This document shows, one piece after another, positions 47,200 to 57,643 of a stretch of DNA of 64,000 bases (positions within the stretch are counted from its first letter, which is position 1; each line of letters starts with the position of its first letter). Source of the stretch: Vreelandella nanhaiensis. Lineage in GTDB: Bacteria > Pseudomonadota > Gammaproteobacteria > Pseudomonadales > Halomonadaceae. The translations under genes were made by a program, and so were the position numbers. The notes under the pieces were generated by a model. The model did not search any database. It saw nothing but the letters and a program-made list of their open reading frames with translations, and had not been told where the DNA came from. Where the stretch lies: positions 310,136 to 374,135 of the forward strand of contig NZ_RZHF01000015.1 in NCBI RefSeq assembly GCF_003990185.1, written 5' to 3'.

Positions 47200-48311
47200 C
47201 AATTGGCTCCTGGGTGTGATGGGTTGGGTTGGGTTGGAATATCCCGGTGATATTGGGGGCTTAGCTCGTGCAGCGCCTCCATGAAGGCGGTGACGTTATC
47301 CGGGTTGGTGAACTGGCTAATGCCGTGGCCGAGGTTGAAAACGTGTCCCGGGCCGTGACCGTAGCTTTCCAGCACGCGGGCCACTTCAGCGCGAATGGCT
47401 GAGGGACGGGCAAACAGCACGTTAGGGTCAAGATTGCCCTGCAGCGCGACCTTGTGGCCCACACGAGCGCGGGCACTGGAGAGCTCGGTCGACCAGTCGA
47501 TACCTAGCGCATCAGCACCGGCGCAGGCAATGTGCTCAAGCCACTGGCCGCCATTTTTGGTGAACAGAATCACCGGTACACGACGCCCGTCGTGCTCGCG
47601 AATCAAGCCGGAGACGATCTGCTCCATGTAGCGCAGCGAGAATTCCAGGTACGCGGGAGTGGAGAGCGCACCGCCCCAGGTATCGAAAATCTGCACCGCC
47701 TGAGCGCCCGCGCGAATCTGGGCGTTCAGGTAATCGGTCACCGACTGGGCCAGGGTATCCAGCAATTGGTGCATGGTATCTGGCGTGTCGTAAAGCATGG
47801 TTTTTAAATGGCGGAAGTCCTTGCTCGAACCGCCTTCCACCATATAGGTCGCAAGCGTCCAAGGGCTGCCCGAGAAGCCGATCAGCGGCATGCGGCCGTT
47901 CAGCTCACGACGAATGGTGGATACCGCGCGCATCACGTAATCCAGGTCGCGCTCGGCGTTCGGCACGCTCAGTGCTGCCACTTCCTCGGCAGTGCGCACG
48001 GTCTTGCGAAATTTGGGCCCTTCGCCGGTTTCGAAATAGAGACCAAGTCCCATGGCGTCAGGGATCGTCAGGATATCCGAAAATAGAATGGCGGCATCTA
48101 GCGGATAGCGCTCAAGCGGCTGCAGAGTCACTTCACAAGCCAAGTCGTGGTTTCGGCACAGGTCCATGAAACTGCCCGCATCGGCGCGGCTGGCGCGATA
48201 CTCAGGCAGATAGCGGCCTGCCTGGCGCATCATCCATACCGGCGTGCGATCTACGGGCTGACGCGCCAGCGCGCGGAGAAAACGATCGTTTTGCAAAGGT
48301 GTGGAGGTCAT
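47199..48311 (-). CDS. hemE: Uroporphyrinogen decarboxylase
   Basis: 370 residues from ATG 48311. [15 protein letters not shown] (about 25-39), [15 protein letters not shown] and [15 protein letters not shown] are the family blocks; the catalytic Asp is in SDIL. It turns uroporphyrinogen III into coproporphyrinogen III in haem synthesis. Coupled to speE by the overlapping stop/start. Confidence 0.94.
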   Translation of the reverse strand: MTSTPLQNDRFLRALARQPVDRTPVWMMRQAGRYLPEYRASRADAGSFMDLCRNHDLACEVTLQPLERYPLDAAILFSDILTIPDAMGLGLYFETGEGPKFRKTVRTAEEVAALSVPNAERDLDYVMRAVSTIRRELNGRMPLIGFSGSPWTLATYMVEGGSSKDFRHLKTMLYDTPDTMHQLLDTLAQSVTDYLNAQIRAGAQAVQIFDTWGGALSTPAYLEFSLRYMEQIVSGLIREHDGRRVPVILFTKNGGQWLEHIACAGADALGIDWSTELSSARARVGHKVALQGNLDPNVLFARPSAIRAEVARVLESYGHGPGHVFNLGHGISQFTNPDNVTAFMEALHELSPQYHRDIPTQPNPSHPGAN

Positions 48312-48602
48312 AAACACGTGCTCTTAAGAAATTTGCCCGCATCGAAATGGGGGAGTCGTATGCGGGCAATTGTACTTGAAATTGTGCGTGGGTATGCCCC
48401 TTATGGAAGCACTCGAAACCGATACATGAAAATAGCGCGTCAGGAAATCGTCATCATTGTATAAATCGATCCAACCTCACTATTTTTCTCATTGATCAAG
48501 ATGCATGGCCGCCGTGAGCTAATGGCCACTTCCTGATAAACTGTCTGTCCATTTGCCAATACTGTTGTGGTTAACTGGTTTGGTTAATCAGCGAGGTAAC
48601 CT

Positions 48603-49238
48603 GTGACCATTCGCTTCATTGCTGCTTCCCGGCTGCCCACTCCTTGGGCCACTTTTACCATGCATGGTTTCGAAGATGAAGCCACGGGCAAGGACCATAT
48701 CGCCTTGACCCTGGGTGATGTCAGCGGCGGAGAGCCGGTGCTGGGGCGCGTTCATTCAGAGTGCTTGACCGGCGATGCGCTGTTTTCCATGCGCTGCGAC
48801 TGTGGCTATCAACTGCAGGAAGCGCTTAAGCGTATTGCCGAAGAGGGGCGTGGCGTACTGCTTTATCTGCGTCAGGAAGGACGGGGTATCGGCCTTTTAA
48901 ACAAGATCCGGGCCTACCACCTGCAAGACCAGGGCGCGGACACCGTTGAAGCCAACGAGCAGCTTGGGTTTGGTGCCGATATGCGCCGCTATGACCTGTG
49001 CGTGCCCATGCTCAATCACCTGAATATCACTGCGCTCAAACTGATGACCAATAATCCGCGTAAAGTGGATGCGCTTACCCGGGATGGCGTCAATGTGGTT
49101 GAACGGCTGCCTATTACTACCGGCCTTAATCCACATAACGAACAGTACCTTGCGACCAAGGCGGGCAAGCTTGGCCATATGATGGCGCTGGGTGACTTTA
49201 CCCAAGCAAGCGATGTGGATATTGAGCGAAAAGGCTGA
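48603..49238 (+). CDS. ribA: GTP cyclohydrolase II
   Basis: 211 residues from a GTG start behind GAGGTAACCT. Zinc cysteines in HSECLTGD and SMRCDCGYQ (Cys54, 65, 67), GTP site [12 protein letters not shown] and [10 protein letters not shown]. It starts riboflavin synthesis from GTP. Not fused to DHBP synthase. No FMN riboswitch is visible upstream. Confidence 0.93.
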   Translation: MTIRFIAASRLPTPWATFTMHGFEDEATGKDHIALTLGDVSGGEPVLGRVHSECLTGDALFSMRCDCGYQLQEALKRIAEEGRGVLLYLRQEGRGIGLLNKIRAYHLQDQGADTVEANEQLGFGADMRRYDLCVPMLNHLNITALKLMTNNPRKVDALTRDGVNVVERLPITTGLNPHNEQYLATKAGKLGHMMALGDFTQASDVDIERKG

Positions 49239-49365
49239 ACATAACGCCTTAATGCGGCTAAAGCTGCCAAAAATTGCTTTTTCTTAAACTTTTTTACCCA
49301 GCGTCTGAGCTATGGTGATACATGGCAGGACGCTAATCATGGGCAAAAGGTAAGGAGAAGCGACG

Positions 49366-50535
49366 ATGAAGGCACTTTGCTGGCACGGAAAAAATGACGT
49401 TCGCTACGACACAGTTCCCGACCCCGAAATCGAACACCCCCGCGATGCAATCATTAATGTAAGCAGCTGCGCTATCTGCGGCTCCGATATGCACCTTTAC
49501 GATCACTTTATACCCGGTATGGAGTGTGGTGATGTGCTTGGCCACGAGTTCATGGGCGAAGTCATGGAGGTGGGTAGCGCTAACAAGAAGCTTAAAGTTG
49601 GCGATCGGGTGGTCGTACCATTCACCATTTTCTGCGGTGAATGTGAGCAGTGTCAGCGTGGCAATTACTCGGTTTGTGAACGCTCCAACCGCAACAAATC
49701 TCTGGCGGATAAAGCCTTTGGTCACGGTGGGGCGGGGCTGTTTGGCTATTCCCATCTGACCGGCGGCTATGCAGGCGGCCAAGCAGAATTTGTTCGCGTC
49801 CCCTTTGCCGATACCACGCATATCAAAGTCCCCGACACACTCACCGACGAGCAGGTGCTGTTTCTGGGGGATATCTTCCCCACCGGCTGGCAGGCCGCCG
49901 TGCAATGCGATATCCAGCCCACCGATACGGTGGCGATCTGGGGGGCAGGGCCTGTGGGCCAGTTCTGTATCCGCAGCGCGGTGATGCTAGGTGCCCAGCA
50001 GGTGATCGTGATTGACAACGTCCCTGAACGCCTTTCCATGGCCCAGGCAGGCGGGGCAATAACGATCAATTTCGATCATGAGAGCGTGCTTGGTCGGCTT
50101 CAGGAGCTGACCAACGGCAAAGGCCCAGAAAAGTGTATTGATGCTGTGGGCCTTGAAGCCCATGCTACGCGCTCACTGGACTCTGCCTATGACCGGGTCA
50201 AACAGGCGATGATGCTTGAAAGCGATCGCGCCCATGTTTTGCGTGAGATGATTTACGTATGTCGTCCTGCCGGTGTCCTGTCTATTCCCGGCGTCTACGG
50301 AGGCTTAGTCGACAAGATCCCCATGGGTGCCCTGATGAATAAGGGTCTGACCGTGCGCACCGGCCAAACCCATGTTAACCGTTGGACCGATGACCTGCTG
50401 CGACGTATCGATGAAGGTCAGATTGACCCCTCCTTTGTCATTACCCACTCCGTAGGCCTGGATCAAGGGCCTGAAATGTATAAGACCTTCCGCGAGAAGC
50501 AGGATGGTTGCGTCAAGGTCATTCTCAAACCTTGA
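49366..50535 (+). CDS. Zinc-dependent alcohol dehydrogenase, formaldehyde-dehydrogenase-like
   Basis: 389 residues, medium-chain dehydrogenase family. Catalytic zinc ligands Cys38 ([12 protein letters not shown]), His60-Glu61 (GHEF) and structural-zinc cysteines [15 protein letters not shown] (about 90-104); NAD site [10 protein letters not shown]. Similar to glutathione-independent formaldehyde dehydrogenase-type proteins, but substrate uncertain. It is followed at once by a small membrane protein gene, likely in one operon. Confidence 0.85.
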   Translation: MKALCWHGKNDVRYDTVPDPEIEHPRDAIINVSSCAICGSDMHLYDHFIPGMECGDVLGHEFMGEVMEVGSANKKLKVGDRVVVPFTIFCGECEQCQRGNYSVCERSNRNKSLADKAFGHGGAGLFGYSHLTGGYAGGQAEFVRVPFADTTHIKVPDTLTDEQVLFLGDIFPTGWQAAVQCDIQPTDTVAIWGAGPVGQFCIRSAVMLGAQQVIVIDNVPERLSMAQAGGAITINFDHESVLGRLQELTNGKGPEKCIDAVGLEAHATRSLDSAYDRVKQAMMLESDRAHVLREMIYVCRPAGVLSIPGVYGGLVDKIPMGALMNKGLTVRTGQTHVNRWTDDLLRRIDEGQIDPSFVITHSVGLDQGPEMYKTFREKQDGCVKVILKP

Positions 50536-50558
50536 ACGACTCACACATGGAGGTAGGT

Positions 50559-51098
50559 ATGCATCACCACCACAACACCCCATCAACAAACATGACCCGC
50601 TCACTCAGCACCGCCGATAGAGTGGCTCGTGGGCTCGGATGGTTAAGTCTGGGCCTGGGTCTTTATAAGCTTTTAGCGCCCCGCAAGTTAGGCGAACAGT
50701 TGGGGATGCCAGGCCATGAGAATAAGATGCGCGCCTGCGGCGCCCGGGAAATGATCAGCGGTATTGGCGCGCTTACCGATAACCCCACTCCAGCAATCTG
50801 GAGTCGGGTGGGCGGCGACGTCATTGATCTTGCCGCGTTGACTTACGCGTTACAGGACAGGCACAACCCAAAACGCAAGAACCTATATCTCGCGTTGACG
50901 GCGGTAGGCGTTATCACGGCGGTAGACATTTGCTGTGCCCAGAAGTTGGCTAAGCGCCATGCTTACCAATCCGGCGTCACGCCAGATTACAGCCACCGCA
51001 GCGGTTTCCCTCAAGGGCTTGAAAGTGCCCGCGGCGCGGCGCGTGGTTTTGAAGTGCCACGTGATATGCAGGACGCGCTGCCCAACCCGCCGATTTGA
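50559..51098 (+). CDS. Conserved membrane protein of unknown function
   Basis: 179 residues from ATG 50559 behind a good GGAGGT. It begins MHHHHN, a natural His run. Two or three hydrophobic segments (about 22-42, 92-120) suggest a membrane anchor, and the tail is polar. I do not recognise a catalytic motif. It follows the dehydrogenase by 23 bases; the pairing is reminiscent of dehydrogenase/SRPBCC-type stress operons in Halomonas but that is only a guess. Confidence 0.6.
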   Translation: MHHHHNTPSTNMTRSLSTADRVARGLGWLSLGLGLYKLLAPRKLGEQLGMPGHENKMRACGAREMISGIGALTDNPTPAIWSRVGGDVIDLAALTYALQDRHNPKRKNLYLALTAVGVITAVDICCAQKLAKRHAYQSGVTPDYSHRSGFPQGLESARGAARGFEVPRDMQDALPNPPI

Positions 51099-51180
51099 TA
51101 TAGCAGGTTCTTCGTTGTTTTAAACACAGTGTTTTATGTCCAGTGTTTTAATCACAACGGCTACTGTTTTATAGCCTCAC

Positions 51181-51216
51181 AAAACCCAGACGCCAAACCA
51201 ACGACGCCTGGGTTTT
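51181..51216 (+). terminator. Terminator after the dehydrogenase operon
   Basis: Stem AAAACCCAG / CTGGGTTTT with an inner CG pair and a loop; about 83 bases past the stop. Confidence 0.7.
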
Positions 51217-51298
51217 GTCATATTCGAAAGGTAGAGTGAGATCTGGTGATTGGCACTAATCGCTCGATAACGGTAGCTATTAAAAATGGATCAGGAGT

Positions 51299-51970
51299 AT
51301 GAGCAACGCATACGATGTTGAACCCGAAGAATTCAGCGCTTTAGAAGAACGCCTGCACAGTATTAGCCATGGGGTGGGCGCGTTACTGAGCATCGTTGGG
51401 GTCGTGGTGCTACTGGTGATGGCGAGTATTACCGCTCAGGTCGACCCGTGGAAACTCGTGAGCCTTGGCTTGTACGGCATAACGCTGGTGTTGCTGTATA
51501 CCGCCTCTACCCTTTATCACGGTATCCCGCATCGACTCTGGAAGCAGCGCTTTCAGCTGCTGGATCACTGCGCGATCTATCTTCTTATTGCGGGTACTTA
51601 CACGCCGTTTTTGCTTGTGAATATGCGAGGCCCTACCGGCTGGACACTGTTTGCCGCCGTGTGGTCACTTGCGCTGATAGGGATTATCTGCAAACTGCTG
51701 TGGCCGCAGCGCTTCGCGGTCTTAAGAGTAGTGATTTATCTGCTAATGGGCTGGATGATTGTGTTGGCGACCGAAGAAATGACCTCCAGCCTCTCAGTAA
51801 CCGGGATTACCCTGTTAGCGGCGGGAGGTATTTTCTACACATTGGGCGTGATTTTCTACGCCGTACGGGCGATCCCCTACAACCACGCTATTTGGCATCT
51901 GTTTGTGGTGGCGGGCAGCGTATGCCACTACTTTGCGGTAGTGGCAGCCGTACTGCCGTATTCGACTTAA
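51299..51970 (+). CDS. Hemolysin III / TrhA family membrane protein
   Basis: 223 residues with seven membrane helices and the PAQR motifs: HSISHGVGALL (about 21-31), YTASTLYHGIPH (about 67-78), LDHCAIYLLIAGTYTP (about 88-103) and HAIWHLFVVAGSVCHYFAV near the end. Family members are linked to membrane-fluidity homeostasis. Ribosome-binding site around AGGAG. Converges with the GST gene. Confidence 0.88.
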   Translation: MSNAYDVEPEEFSALEERLHSISHGVGALLSIVGVVVLLVMASITAQVDPWKLVSLGLYGITLVLLYTASTLYHGIPHRLWKQRFQLLDHCAIYLLIAGTYTPFLLVNMRGPTGWTLFAAVWSLALIGIICKLLWPQRFAVLRVVIYLLMGWMIVLATEEMTSSLSVTGITLLAAGGIFYTLGVIFYAVRAIPYNHAIWHLFVVAGSVCHYFAVVAAVLPYST

Positions 51971-51974
51971 AGCG

Positions 51975-52604
51975 CTAAATACCTGACTCAGCCGCTTGCT
52001 TCTCACGCGCCACCGCTTTTGCCAAGGCCGGGCGCTGGGCATGGCGTTTTTGATAAGCCACTAGCGGCTCAGGCAGGCGGTGTTTCATACTGATGGCCCA
52101 GGAAAGTGTATGGGTAAGAAACAAGTCGGCCAGCGTGAAAGTTCTGCCCACCAGAGTTTCCTGGCCTTGAAAGCGCCGCTCCAGTGCGCACAGCGCACGC
52201 TGAAATTCCCACATAGCCGTCTGTACGATAGCGGGCACGCGCTTGTCTTCAGGCAGCGCAAATTTGTGCTTGGCGTGGGTCCAGAGTGGTTGTTCGATTT
52301 CGGTGACGATAAAGCTAAGCCACTGGTCGACCTGGACACGCTCAGCGGCGTTAGTAGGTAGTAGCTTGCCCTCACCATACTGCTCGGCCAAGTAACGGCA
52401 AATGGCGGAAGACTCAAATAGTGTGAGCTCGCCGTCTTCAAGCACCGGCACTTTACCATCTGGATGGCGCGCCAAGTGTTCCGGAGTTTGGCCTTCACCT
52501 TTATCTAGCGCGACATGGCGGCAATCATAGTCCAGGCCTAGCTCTTCAAGCGTCCAGGCGGCGCGCAGCGAGCGAGAGTGGGGAAAGCTGTACAACGTAA
52601 TCAT
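51975..52604 (-). CDS. Glutathione S-transferase family protein
   Basis: 209 residues: thioredoxin-like N-domain (MITLYSFPHSRSLRAAWTLEEL, ESSAICRYLAE at about 63-73) and an all-helical C-domain. No catalytic Cys; a Ser at 10 or Ser12 could act on glutathione. Substrate unknown. Monocistronic. Confidence 0.85.
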   Translation of the reverse strand: MITLYSFPHSRSLRAAWTLEELGLDYDCRHVALDKGEGQTPEHLARHPDGKVPVLEDGELTLFESSAICRYLAEQYGEGKLLPTNAAERVQVDQWLSFIVTEIEQPLWTHAKHKFALPEDKRVPAIVQTAMWEFQRALCALERRFQGQETLVGRTFTLADLFLTHTLSWAISMKHRLPEPLVAYQKRHAQRPALAKAVAREKQAAESGI

Positions 52605-52703
52605 GGCGTGCTCCTAACAGGGTGCCAACCGTAACTGGCGAAAAGAAGACAACTTTAATTTAACGGCTACGTATCAGGCTGTCGATACTGGCATGGCCAC
52701 AAA

Positions 52704-52723
52704 GCGGCCCCTTCGGAGGCCGC
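52704..52723 (-). terminator. Possible terminator after mmsA
   Basis: Stem GCGGCC / GGCCGC with a short loop on the - strand past the stop; T tract poor. Confidence 0.4.
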
Positions 52724-52745
52724 GTTCATCGGGGGCGAGCCGCCA

Positions 52746-54236
52746 TTAGGCAGGGAACGCGAACTGGGCACCTTCTCGAATACCCGCAGAAGGCCAACGC
52801 TGGGTAATGGTCTTACGCTTGGTATAAAAGCGCACCGCATCAGGGCCGTAGGCGGATAAATCGCCGAACAGCGAGCGCTTCCAGCCCCCGAAGCTGTGGT
52901 AGGAAACCGGCACTGGGAGCGGTACATTAATCCCCACCATGCCAACCTGAATATTATCGCTGAAGTAGCGGGCGGCCTCGCCATCGCGGGTGTAAATGCA
53001 CGTACCGTTGCCGTACTCATGATCATCGATTAATTGCATGGCCTGCTCCATGGAGCCCGCGCGTACTACCAGCAGTACCGGACCAAAGATTTCTTCCTGA
53101 TAACAGGTCATCTCAGGCGTTACGCGGTCAATCAGCGTGCCGCCCACGAAAAAGCCGTTCTCGTAACCTGGCACCATGATGTTGCGGCCATCCACTACGA
53201 CGCTGGCACCCTGCTGCTCGGCGCTGTTGATATAGCCAAGCACTTTTTCCCGATGCGCCTGGGTGATCACCGGGCCAAAGTCGTTATTGGCATCCGAAAA
53301 GGCGCCCACCTTGAGTGACTCCATCCGGCTTTTCATTTTTTCAATCAAGGTATCGGCGGCTTTATCTCCCACTGCTACGGCAACTGACAGCGCCATGCAG
53401 CGCTCGCCGGAAGAGCCAAAGGCTGCGCCGGTGAGTGAGCTGACCACATAATCCATATCCGCATCAGGCATTACAATCGCATGATTCTTAGCCCCACCGA
53501 GCGCCTGGCAGCGCTTGCCGTTGGCGCTGGCGCGGCTGTAGATGTACTCGGCAATCGGCGTTGAGCCCACAAAGCTGACTGCCTGTACGCGTGGGTCATC
53601 AAGCAGCGTGTCCACCGCTTCCTTGTCGCCGTTAACCACGTTCAAGACGCCCGCAGGTAGACCCGCCTCCAGGGCCAGTTCGGCGATATACAGCGCTGAA
53701 GTAGGATCGCGCTCGGAAGGTTTCAGCACGAAGGTGTTACCGCAGGCAATCGCCATGGGGTACATCCAGAGCGGCACCATGGCCGGGAAGTTGAATGGGG
53801 TAATGCCTGCCACTACGCCCAATGGCTGGAACTCGCTCCACGAGTCGATGCCCGGTCCGGTATTCTTGCTGTACTCGCCTTTTAAAAGCTCAGGAACGCC
53901 ACAGGCATACTCGACGTTCTCGATGCCGCGCTGTAACTCACCGGCCGCATCATGGCTGATCTTGCCGTGCTCCTGGCCAATCAGGTGGGCGATTTCATCA
54001 GCGTTCTGCTCCAGCAGCTGCTTGAAGCGGAACATAACCCGTGCTCGTTTGGCAGGGGGCGTATTGCGCCACTCAGGGTACGCTTTATGAGCGGCGGCAA
54101 TGGCCTCTTCAACCGTAGCCTTGCTGGCCAGGCTCACTTGCCCGGATACCTCCCCGGTAGAAGGGTTATAGATATCCTGGGTACGGCCTTGGCTATTGAC
54201 GCGTGCGCCATTGATTAAGTGATTAAGCATGGTCAT
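52746..54236 (-). CDS. mmsA: Methylmalonate-semialdehyde dehydrogenase (CoA-acylating)
   Basis: 496 residues, aldehyde dehydrogenase family. Rossmann site VGSTPIAEYIY (about 223), catalytic Cys in SSGERCMALSVAV (about 281) and EIFGPVLLVV. It turns (methyl)malonate semialdehyde into acetyl- or propionyl-CoA plus CO2. Together with the aminotransferase 36 bases upstream it would degrade beta-alanine to acetyl-CoA, or act on valine/inositol intermediates. Downstream of the aminotransferase, same strand. Confidence 0.9.
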   Translation of the reverse strand: MTMLNHLINGARVNSQGRTQDIYNPSTGEVSGQVSLASKATVEEAIAAAHKAYPEWRNTPPAKRARVMFRFKQLLEQNADEIAHLIGQEHGKISHDAAGELQRGIENVEYACGVPELLKGEYSKNTGPGIDSWSEFQPLGVVAGITPFNFPAMVPLWMYPMAIACGNTFVLKPSERDPTSALYIAELALEAGLPAGVLNVVNGDKEAVDTLLDDPRVQAVSFVGSTPIAEYIYSRASANGKRCQALGGAKNHAIVMPDADMDYVVSSLTGAAFGSSGERCMALSVAVAVGDKAADTLIEKMKSRMESLKVGAFSDANNDFGPVITQAHREKVLGYINSAEQQGASVVVDGRNIMVPGYENGFFVGGTLIDRVTPEMTCYQEEIFGPVLLVVRAGSMEQAMQLIDDHEYGNGTCIYTRDGEAARYFSDNIQVGMVGINVPLPVPVSYHSFGGWKRSLFGDLSAYGPDAVRFYTKRKTITQRWPSAGIREGAQFAFPA

Positions 54237-54272
54237 GGTGCTGCCTCATATCATCGTGAAGTATTGAAATCA

Positions 54273-55616
54273 TTAGTCGAGTTCGTTGAGCGTATCGCCA
54301 AGCACGTTGATCAGCCGGTCGATCTCATCAGGCTCAACGATAAACGGCAGGCCAAGCTGAATGGTGTCGCCGCCATAGCGCACGTAAAAGCCCTTTTCCC
54401 AGCACTTCATGGCGATTTCATAGGGTCTGCGCGCGGGTTCTCCTGGGTAGGGTTCAATTTGCAGGGCGCCCGCCAGGCCGTAATTACGGATATCGCTGAC
54501 GTAACGGCTGCCCTTGAGGCTATGCAGCGCCTCTTCAAAAACCGGGCTCATGTGACGCACTCGCTCGATCAGGCGGTCGTTTTCCAGCACGTCGAGCGCG
54601 GCCAGGCCCGCCGCGCAGGCGACCGGATGGCCGGAGTAGGTATAACCGTGGGGTAGCTCCAGCATATAATCCGGCCCGCCCTGCTCCATAAAAGTTTGAT
54701 AGATATCGTTTTGAACAATCACCGCACCCATGGGAACGGCGCCATTGGTGAGCTGTTTGGCAACGTTCATGATATCCGGCACGACGCCAAACTCCTCAGC
54801 GCCAGTCATCGACCCCGTACGCCCAAAGCCGGTGATGACCTCATCGAAAATCAGCAAAATATCGTGTTGATTGCAGATTTCACGCAGCCGCTTCAAATAA
54901 CCCTTGGGCGGTGGAATCACCCCGGCCGAGCCTGCCATGGGTTCAACAATCACCGCAGCGATATTGGAGGCATCGTGCAGGGCAATCAGCTCAAGCAGAT
55001 CCTCGGCGCGCTCGGCGCCGTGCTCAGGCATGCCTTTGCTGAACGCGTTCTCTGTTATCAGCGTATGCGGCAGGTGGTCGGCATCAATGCCCTGGCCAAA
55101 CAGTGCCCGGTTGGCACCAATACCACCGACGCTTATCCCGCCAAAGTTGACACCGTGGTAGCCCTTCGAGCGGCCCAACAGCTTGGTTTTGGTCGGTTTG
55201 CCTTTCTTGCGCCAGTAAGCGCGGGCAATTTTGAGCGAGGTGTCGGCGCTTTCTGAACCGGAACCGGTGAAAAAGACGTAATTAAGCCCCTTGGGCGTGA
55301 GTTCGCGAAGGCGGTGGGCGAGTTCAAAAGCTTTGGGGTGGCCAAACTGGAAAGCGGGGGAGTAGTCCAGCTGGTTTAACTGCTGGCTGACGGCCTGGGT
55401 GATTTCAGGACGACAGTGGCCCGCGCCGCAGGTCCATAAGCCGGAAAGGCCGTCAAAAATGCGCCGACCCTGAGCATCTTTCAGGTAGCTTCCCTGGGCG
55501 CTCACGATAATACGCGGATCGCGCTTGAACTGGCGGTTGCCGGTATACGGCATCCAGTAGGCATCCAGCTGTTCGGGGCTTAAACCGGCGGTTTGAGAAG
55601 CCTGCAAGTCTTGCAT
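54273..55616 (-). CDS. Omega-amino acid--pyruvate aminotransferase
   Basis: 447 residues of the class-III PLP aminotransferases. WTCGAGHCRPEI, FFTGSGSESADTSLKIAR (PLP-phosphate), LIFDEVITGFGRTG (Asp on the PLP nitrogen) and the Schiff-base Lys in NVAKQLTNGAVPMG. Beta-alanine:pyruvate transaminase is the best match by wording, yielding malonate semialdehyde for MmsA next door. A LysR regulator diverges 165 bases away. Confidence 0.88.
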   Translation of the reverse strand: MQDLQASQTAGLSPEQLDAYWMPYTGNRQFKRDPRIIVSAQGSYLKDAQGRRIFDGLSGLWTCGAGHCRPEITQAVSQQLNQLDYSPAFQFGHPKAFELAHRLRELTPKGLNYVFFTGSGSESADTSLKIARAYWRKKGKPTKTKLLGRSKGYHGVNFGGISVGGIGANRALFGQGIDADHLPHTLITENAFSKGMPEHGAERAEDLLELIALHDASNIAAVIVEPMAGSAGVIPPPKGYLKRLREICNQHDILLIFDEVITGFGRTGSMTGAEEFGVVPDIMNVAKQLTNGAVPMGAVIVQNDIYQTFMEQGGPDYMLELPHGYTYSGHPVACAAGLAALDVLENDRLIERVRHMSPVFEEALHSLKGSRYVSDIRNYGLAGALQIEPYPGEPARRPYEIAMKCWEKGFYVRYGGDTIQLGLPFIVEPDEIDRLINVLGDTLNELD

Positions 55617-55781
55617 GGCCGCACCTCGTTATAGTGTCTTATGGGTGTTATTGAATGAGGCTAGCGGCCCAGAAGGATAAGTTAAATCCATAAATGGTTA
55701 ATTACCTATAAGCCGTTAGTTAACTTTTGCTGGGGGCGGTGCTAGCGTGGTTGCTGGATAACCAAGCATGAGGAAACGCCA

Positions 55782-56723
55782 ATGTCGCGTCGCCGGGAAG
55801 CGTTGAGCGGCAAGCTAAGTGACGCTGAGCTGCGTCTGCTGAGAATCTATCGCAAGGTTGTGGAGTGCGGCGGCTTTTCCGCGGCAGAAATTGAACTGCA
55901 AATCAGCCGGGCGGCCATCAGCATGGCGATGAGCGATCTTGAAACGCGCTTGGGGTTACGCCTGTGTCAGCGCGGGCGAGGCGGCTTTGCCGTTACCGAA
56001 GAAGGGGCCGAGGTCTATGAAGCGACGCTTCAGCTTCTGGCCGCAACGGAAGGGTTTCGAACGCGGGTAAACAGCCTGCATGCCTGGTTAAAGGGTGAGC
56101 TGAATATTGGTATTACCGATAATCTGGTAACGATGCCCGACATGCACATCACCAACGCCTTGAGCGCGCTTAAAACGCGTGGGCCAGATGTACATATCAA
56201 CATACGCATGATTTCGCCCAACGATATTGAAACGGGGGTATTGGATGGGCGTTTGCACACTGGGGTGATCCCGGCGCTAAAGTCGCTTCCCGGACTCACG
56301 TATCTGCCGCTTTATGCCGAAGCCTCACAGCTTTATTGCGCGGCCAATCATCCATTATTCGATGCCGGGCCACTCACGGCAAGCCAGCTGGCTGACTGCG
56401 ATGCGGTTATCCCCGCATACGCTCAAACGCCCGCCATCAAGGCGCTGCATGAACCGTTAAACGCCACAGCGTCCGCCACGGACCGGGAAGGAACGGCCTT
56501 TCTGATTCTGTCAGGTCGGTATATCGGCTATCTACCCACGCACTATGCCGAGCGCTGGGTGCGCGATGGCAAGATGCGCGCCATAGACCCCAAACGCTGG
56601 CATTACGATACCCAATACAGCGCGATCACCCGCAAGGGAGCGCCGCCCAACCGGGTGTTGGAAAGCTATCTTGACGAGCTTCAACGTTTGATAAGTTCGC
56701 CACAGAAGAGCGCGTCTTGCTAG
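55782..56723 (+). CDS. LysR-family regulator of the aminotransferase/mmsA pair
   Basis: 313 residues. Helix-turn-helix at about 17-70 (LRIYRKVVECGGFSAAEIELQISRAAISMAMSDLETRLG) and a LysR substrate domain. Ribosome-binding site GAGGAAACG. Divergent from the aminotransferase, so probably its regulator. Its stop codon overlaps that of the djlA-like gene on the other strand (56720-56723). Confidence 0.85.
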   Translation: MSRRREALSGKLSDAELRLLRIYRKVVECGGFSAAEIELQISRAAISMAMSDLETRLGLRLCQRGRGGFAVTEEGAEVYEATLQLLAATEGFRTRVNSLHAWLKGELNIGITDNLVTMPDMHITNALSALKTRGPDVHINIRMISPNDIETGVLDGRLHTGVIPALKSLPGLTYLPLYAEASQLYCAANHPLFDAGPLTASQLADCDAVIPAYAQTPAIKALHEPLNATASATDREGTAFLILSGRYIGYLPTHYAERWVRDGKMRAIDPKRWHYDTQYSAITRKGAPPNRVLESYLDELQRLISSPQKSASC

Positions 56724-57481
56724 TTGCCACGCGCCTTGCGAATGCGCTCGTAGGCGTTTCCGATTTCACTGGTGCGCGCCTGGGCCACCTCACGCATGCT
56801 TTCGGGAAGGCCTTTGCCCGCCAACTTGTCCGGGTGGTTTTGGCTCATCAGCTTGCGATAGGCTTTTTTGATATCGGCGTCGCTGGCATCCTCAGAAACG
56901 CCCAGCACGCGGTAGGCGTCTTTAAGGGCCTCTTCGCTCGCCCCTTGGGAATTGGCGGCCGCGCCATGCAGCATAGCCTCGATTTGCTGGACTTCCGCCT
57001 CGCTACAGCCGATGCCACGCGCTACCCGCAGGATCATTTTATGCTCTTCAGGATGCAGTACACCGTCAGCTGCGATGGCTGAGAGCTGGACCTGTAAAAA
57101 TACCTGACGCATGACCGGCTGGTGCTGGGTCAGGCGGCCAACGCTTGCAAGCTCGGCATCAAGATCAAAGTCATCCGCTCGGCCCCGCTCAAAAGCAGCG
57201 CGCGCCTTGGCTCGCTGCTCGCCCTGCAGGTGCATCTGGTCAAATAGCTTTTCGGCAATGCTCAGCTCGCCGTCAGTGACTTTACCGTCGGCCTGGCATA
57301 GGCAGCCCATCACCGAGAAAATCGACTCCAGAAAACCTTCCTGAAGGCGCATGCGCGCCTCCCTCAAGCGCTTGCCAAGGCGCCGCCCCAGCCACCAGCC
57401 CAAGGCGCCGCCAATGAGCAAACCAACGGGGCCGCCCGTGGCAAGACCAATGAGGGCAAAAAACACAATCAGAAGTAGCAT
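56720..57481 (-). CDS. djlA: DjlA-like TerB/DnaJ co-chaperone
   Basis: 253 residues. N-terminal membrane anchor with Gly-rich GPVGLLIGGALGWWLG (about 17-32), a TerB domain (about 50-165) with DGKVTDGELSIAE, and a C-terminal J domain with HPD in SQNHPDKLAG (about 216-226). Matches E. coli DjlA architecture, which stimulates DnaK at the inner membrane. Confidence 0.87.
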   Translation of the reverse strand: MLLLIVFFALIGLATGGPVGLLIGGALGWWLGRRLGKRLREARMRLQEGFLESIFSVMGCLCQADGKVTDGELSIAEKLFDQMHLQGEQRAKARAAFERGRADDFDLDAELASVGRLTQHQPVMRQVFLQVQLSAIAADGVLHPEEHKMILRVARGIGCSEAEVQQIEAMLHGAAANSQGASEEALKDAYRVLGVSEDASDADIKKAYRKLMSQNHPDKLAGKGLPESMREVAQARTSEIGNAYERIRKARGN

Positions 57482-57643
57482 GGCTCTCTCTAGCGTTAGA
57501 AGTCAGGGGAGGGCAGCCGGACGGCGATCGCATTTAGGCTTTACCGTTTGACCAAGCGGCGCTTTCACCGAACGTAAAGCAATAAAAGAAAGCTTGCTAA
57601 AATTTATCGCTAAGCTTTCTGCCCTTTTGCTTGGAGAAGCACA

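Noticed and set aside
48312..48602. FMN riboswitch before ribA
   Set aside because: The conserved AGGGGC-type elements and multi-stem layout are not visible; the gap is AT-rich and unstructured by eye.
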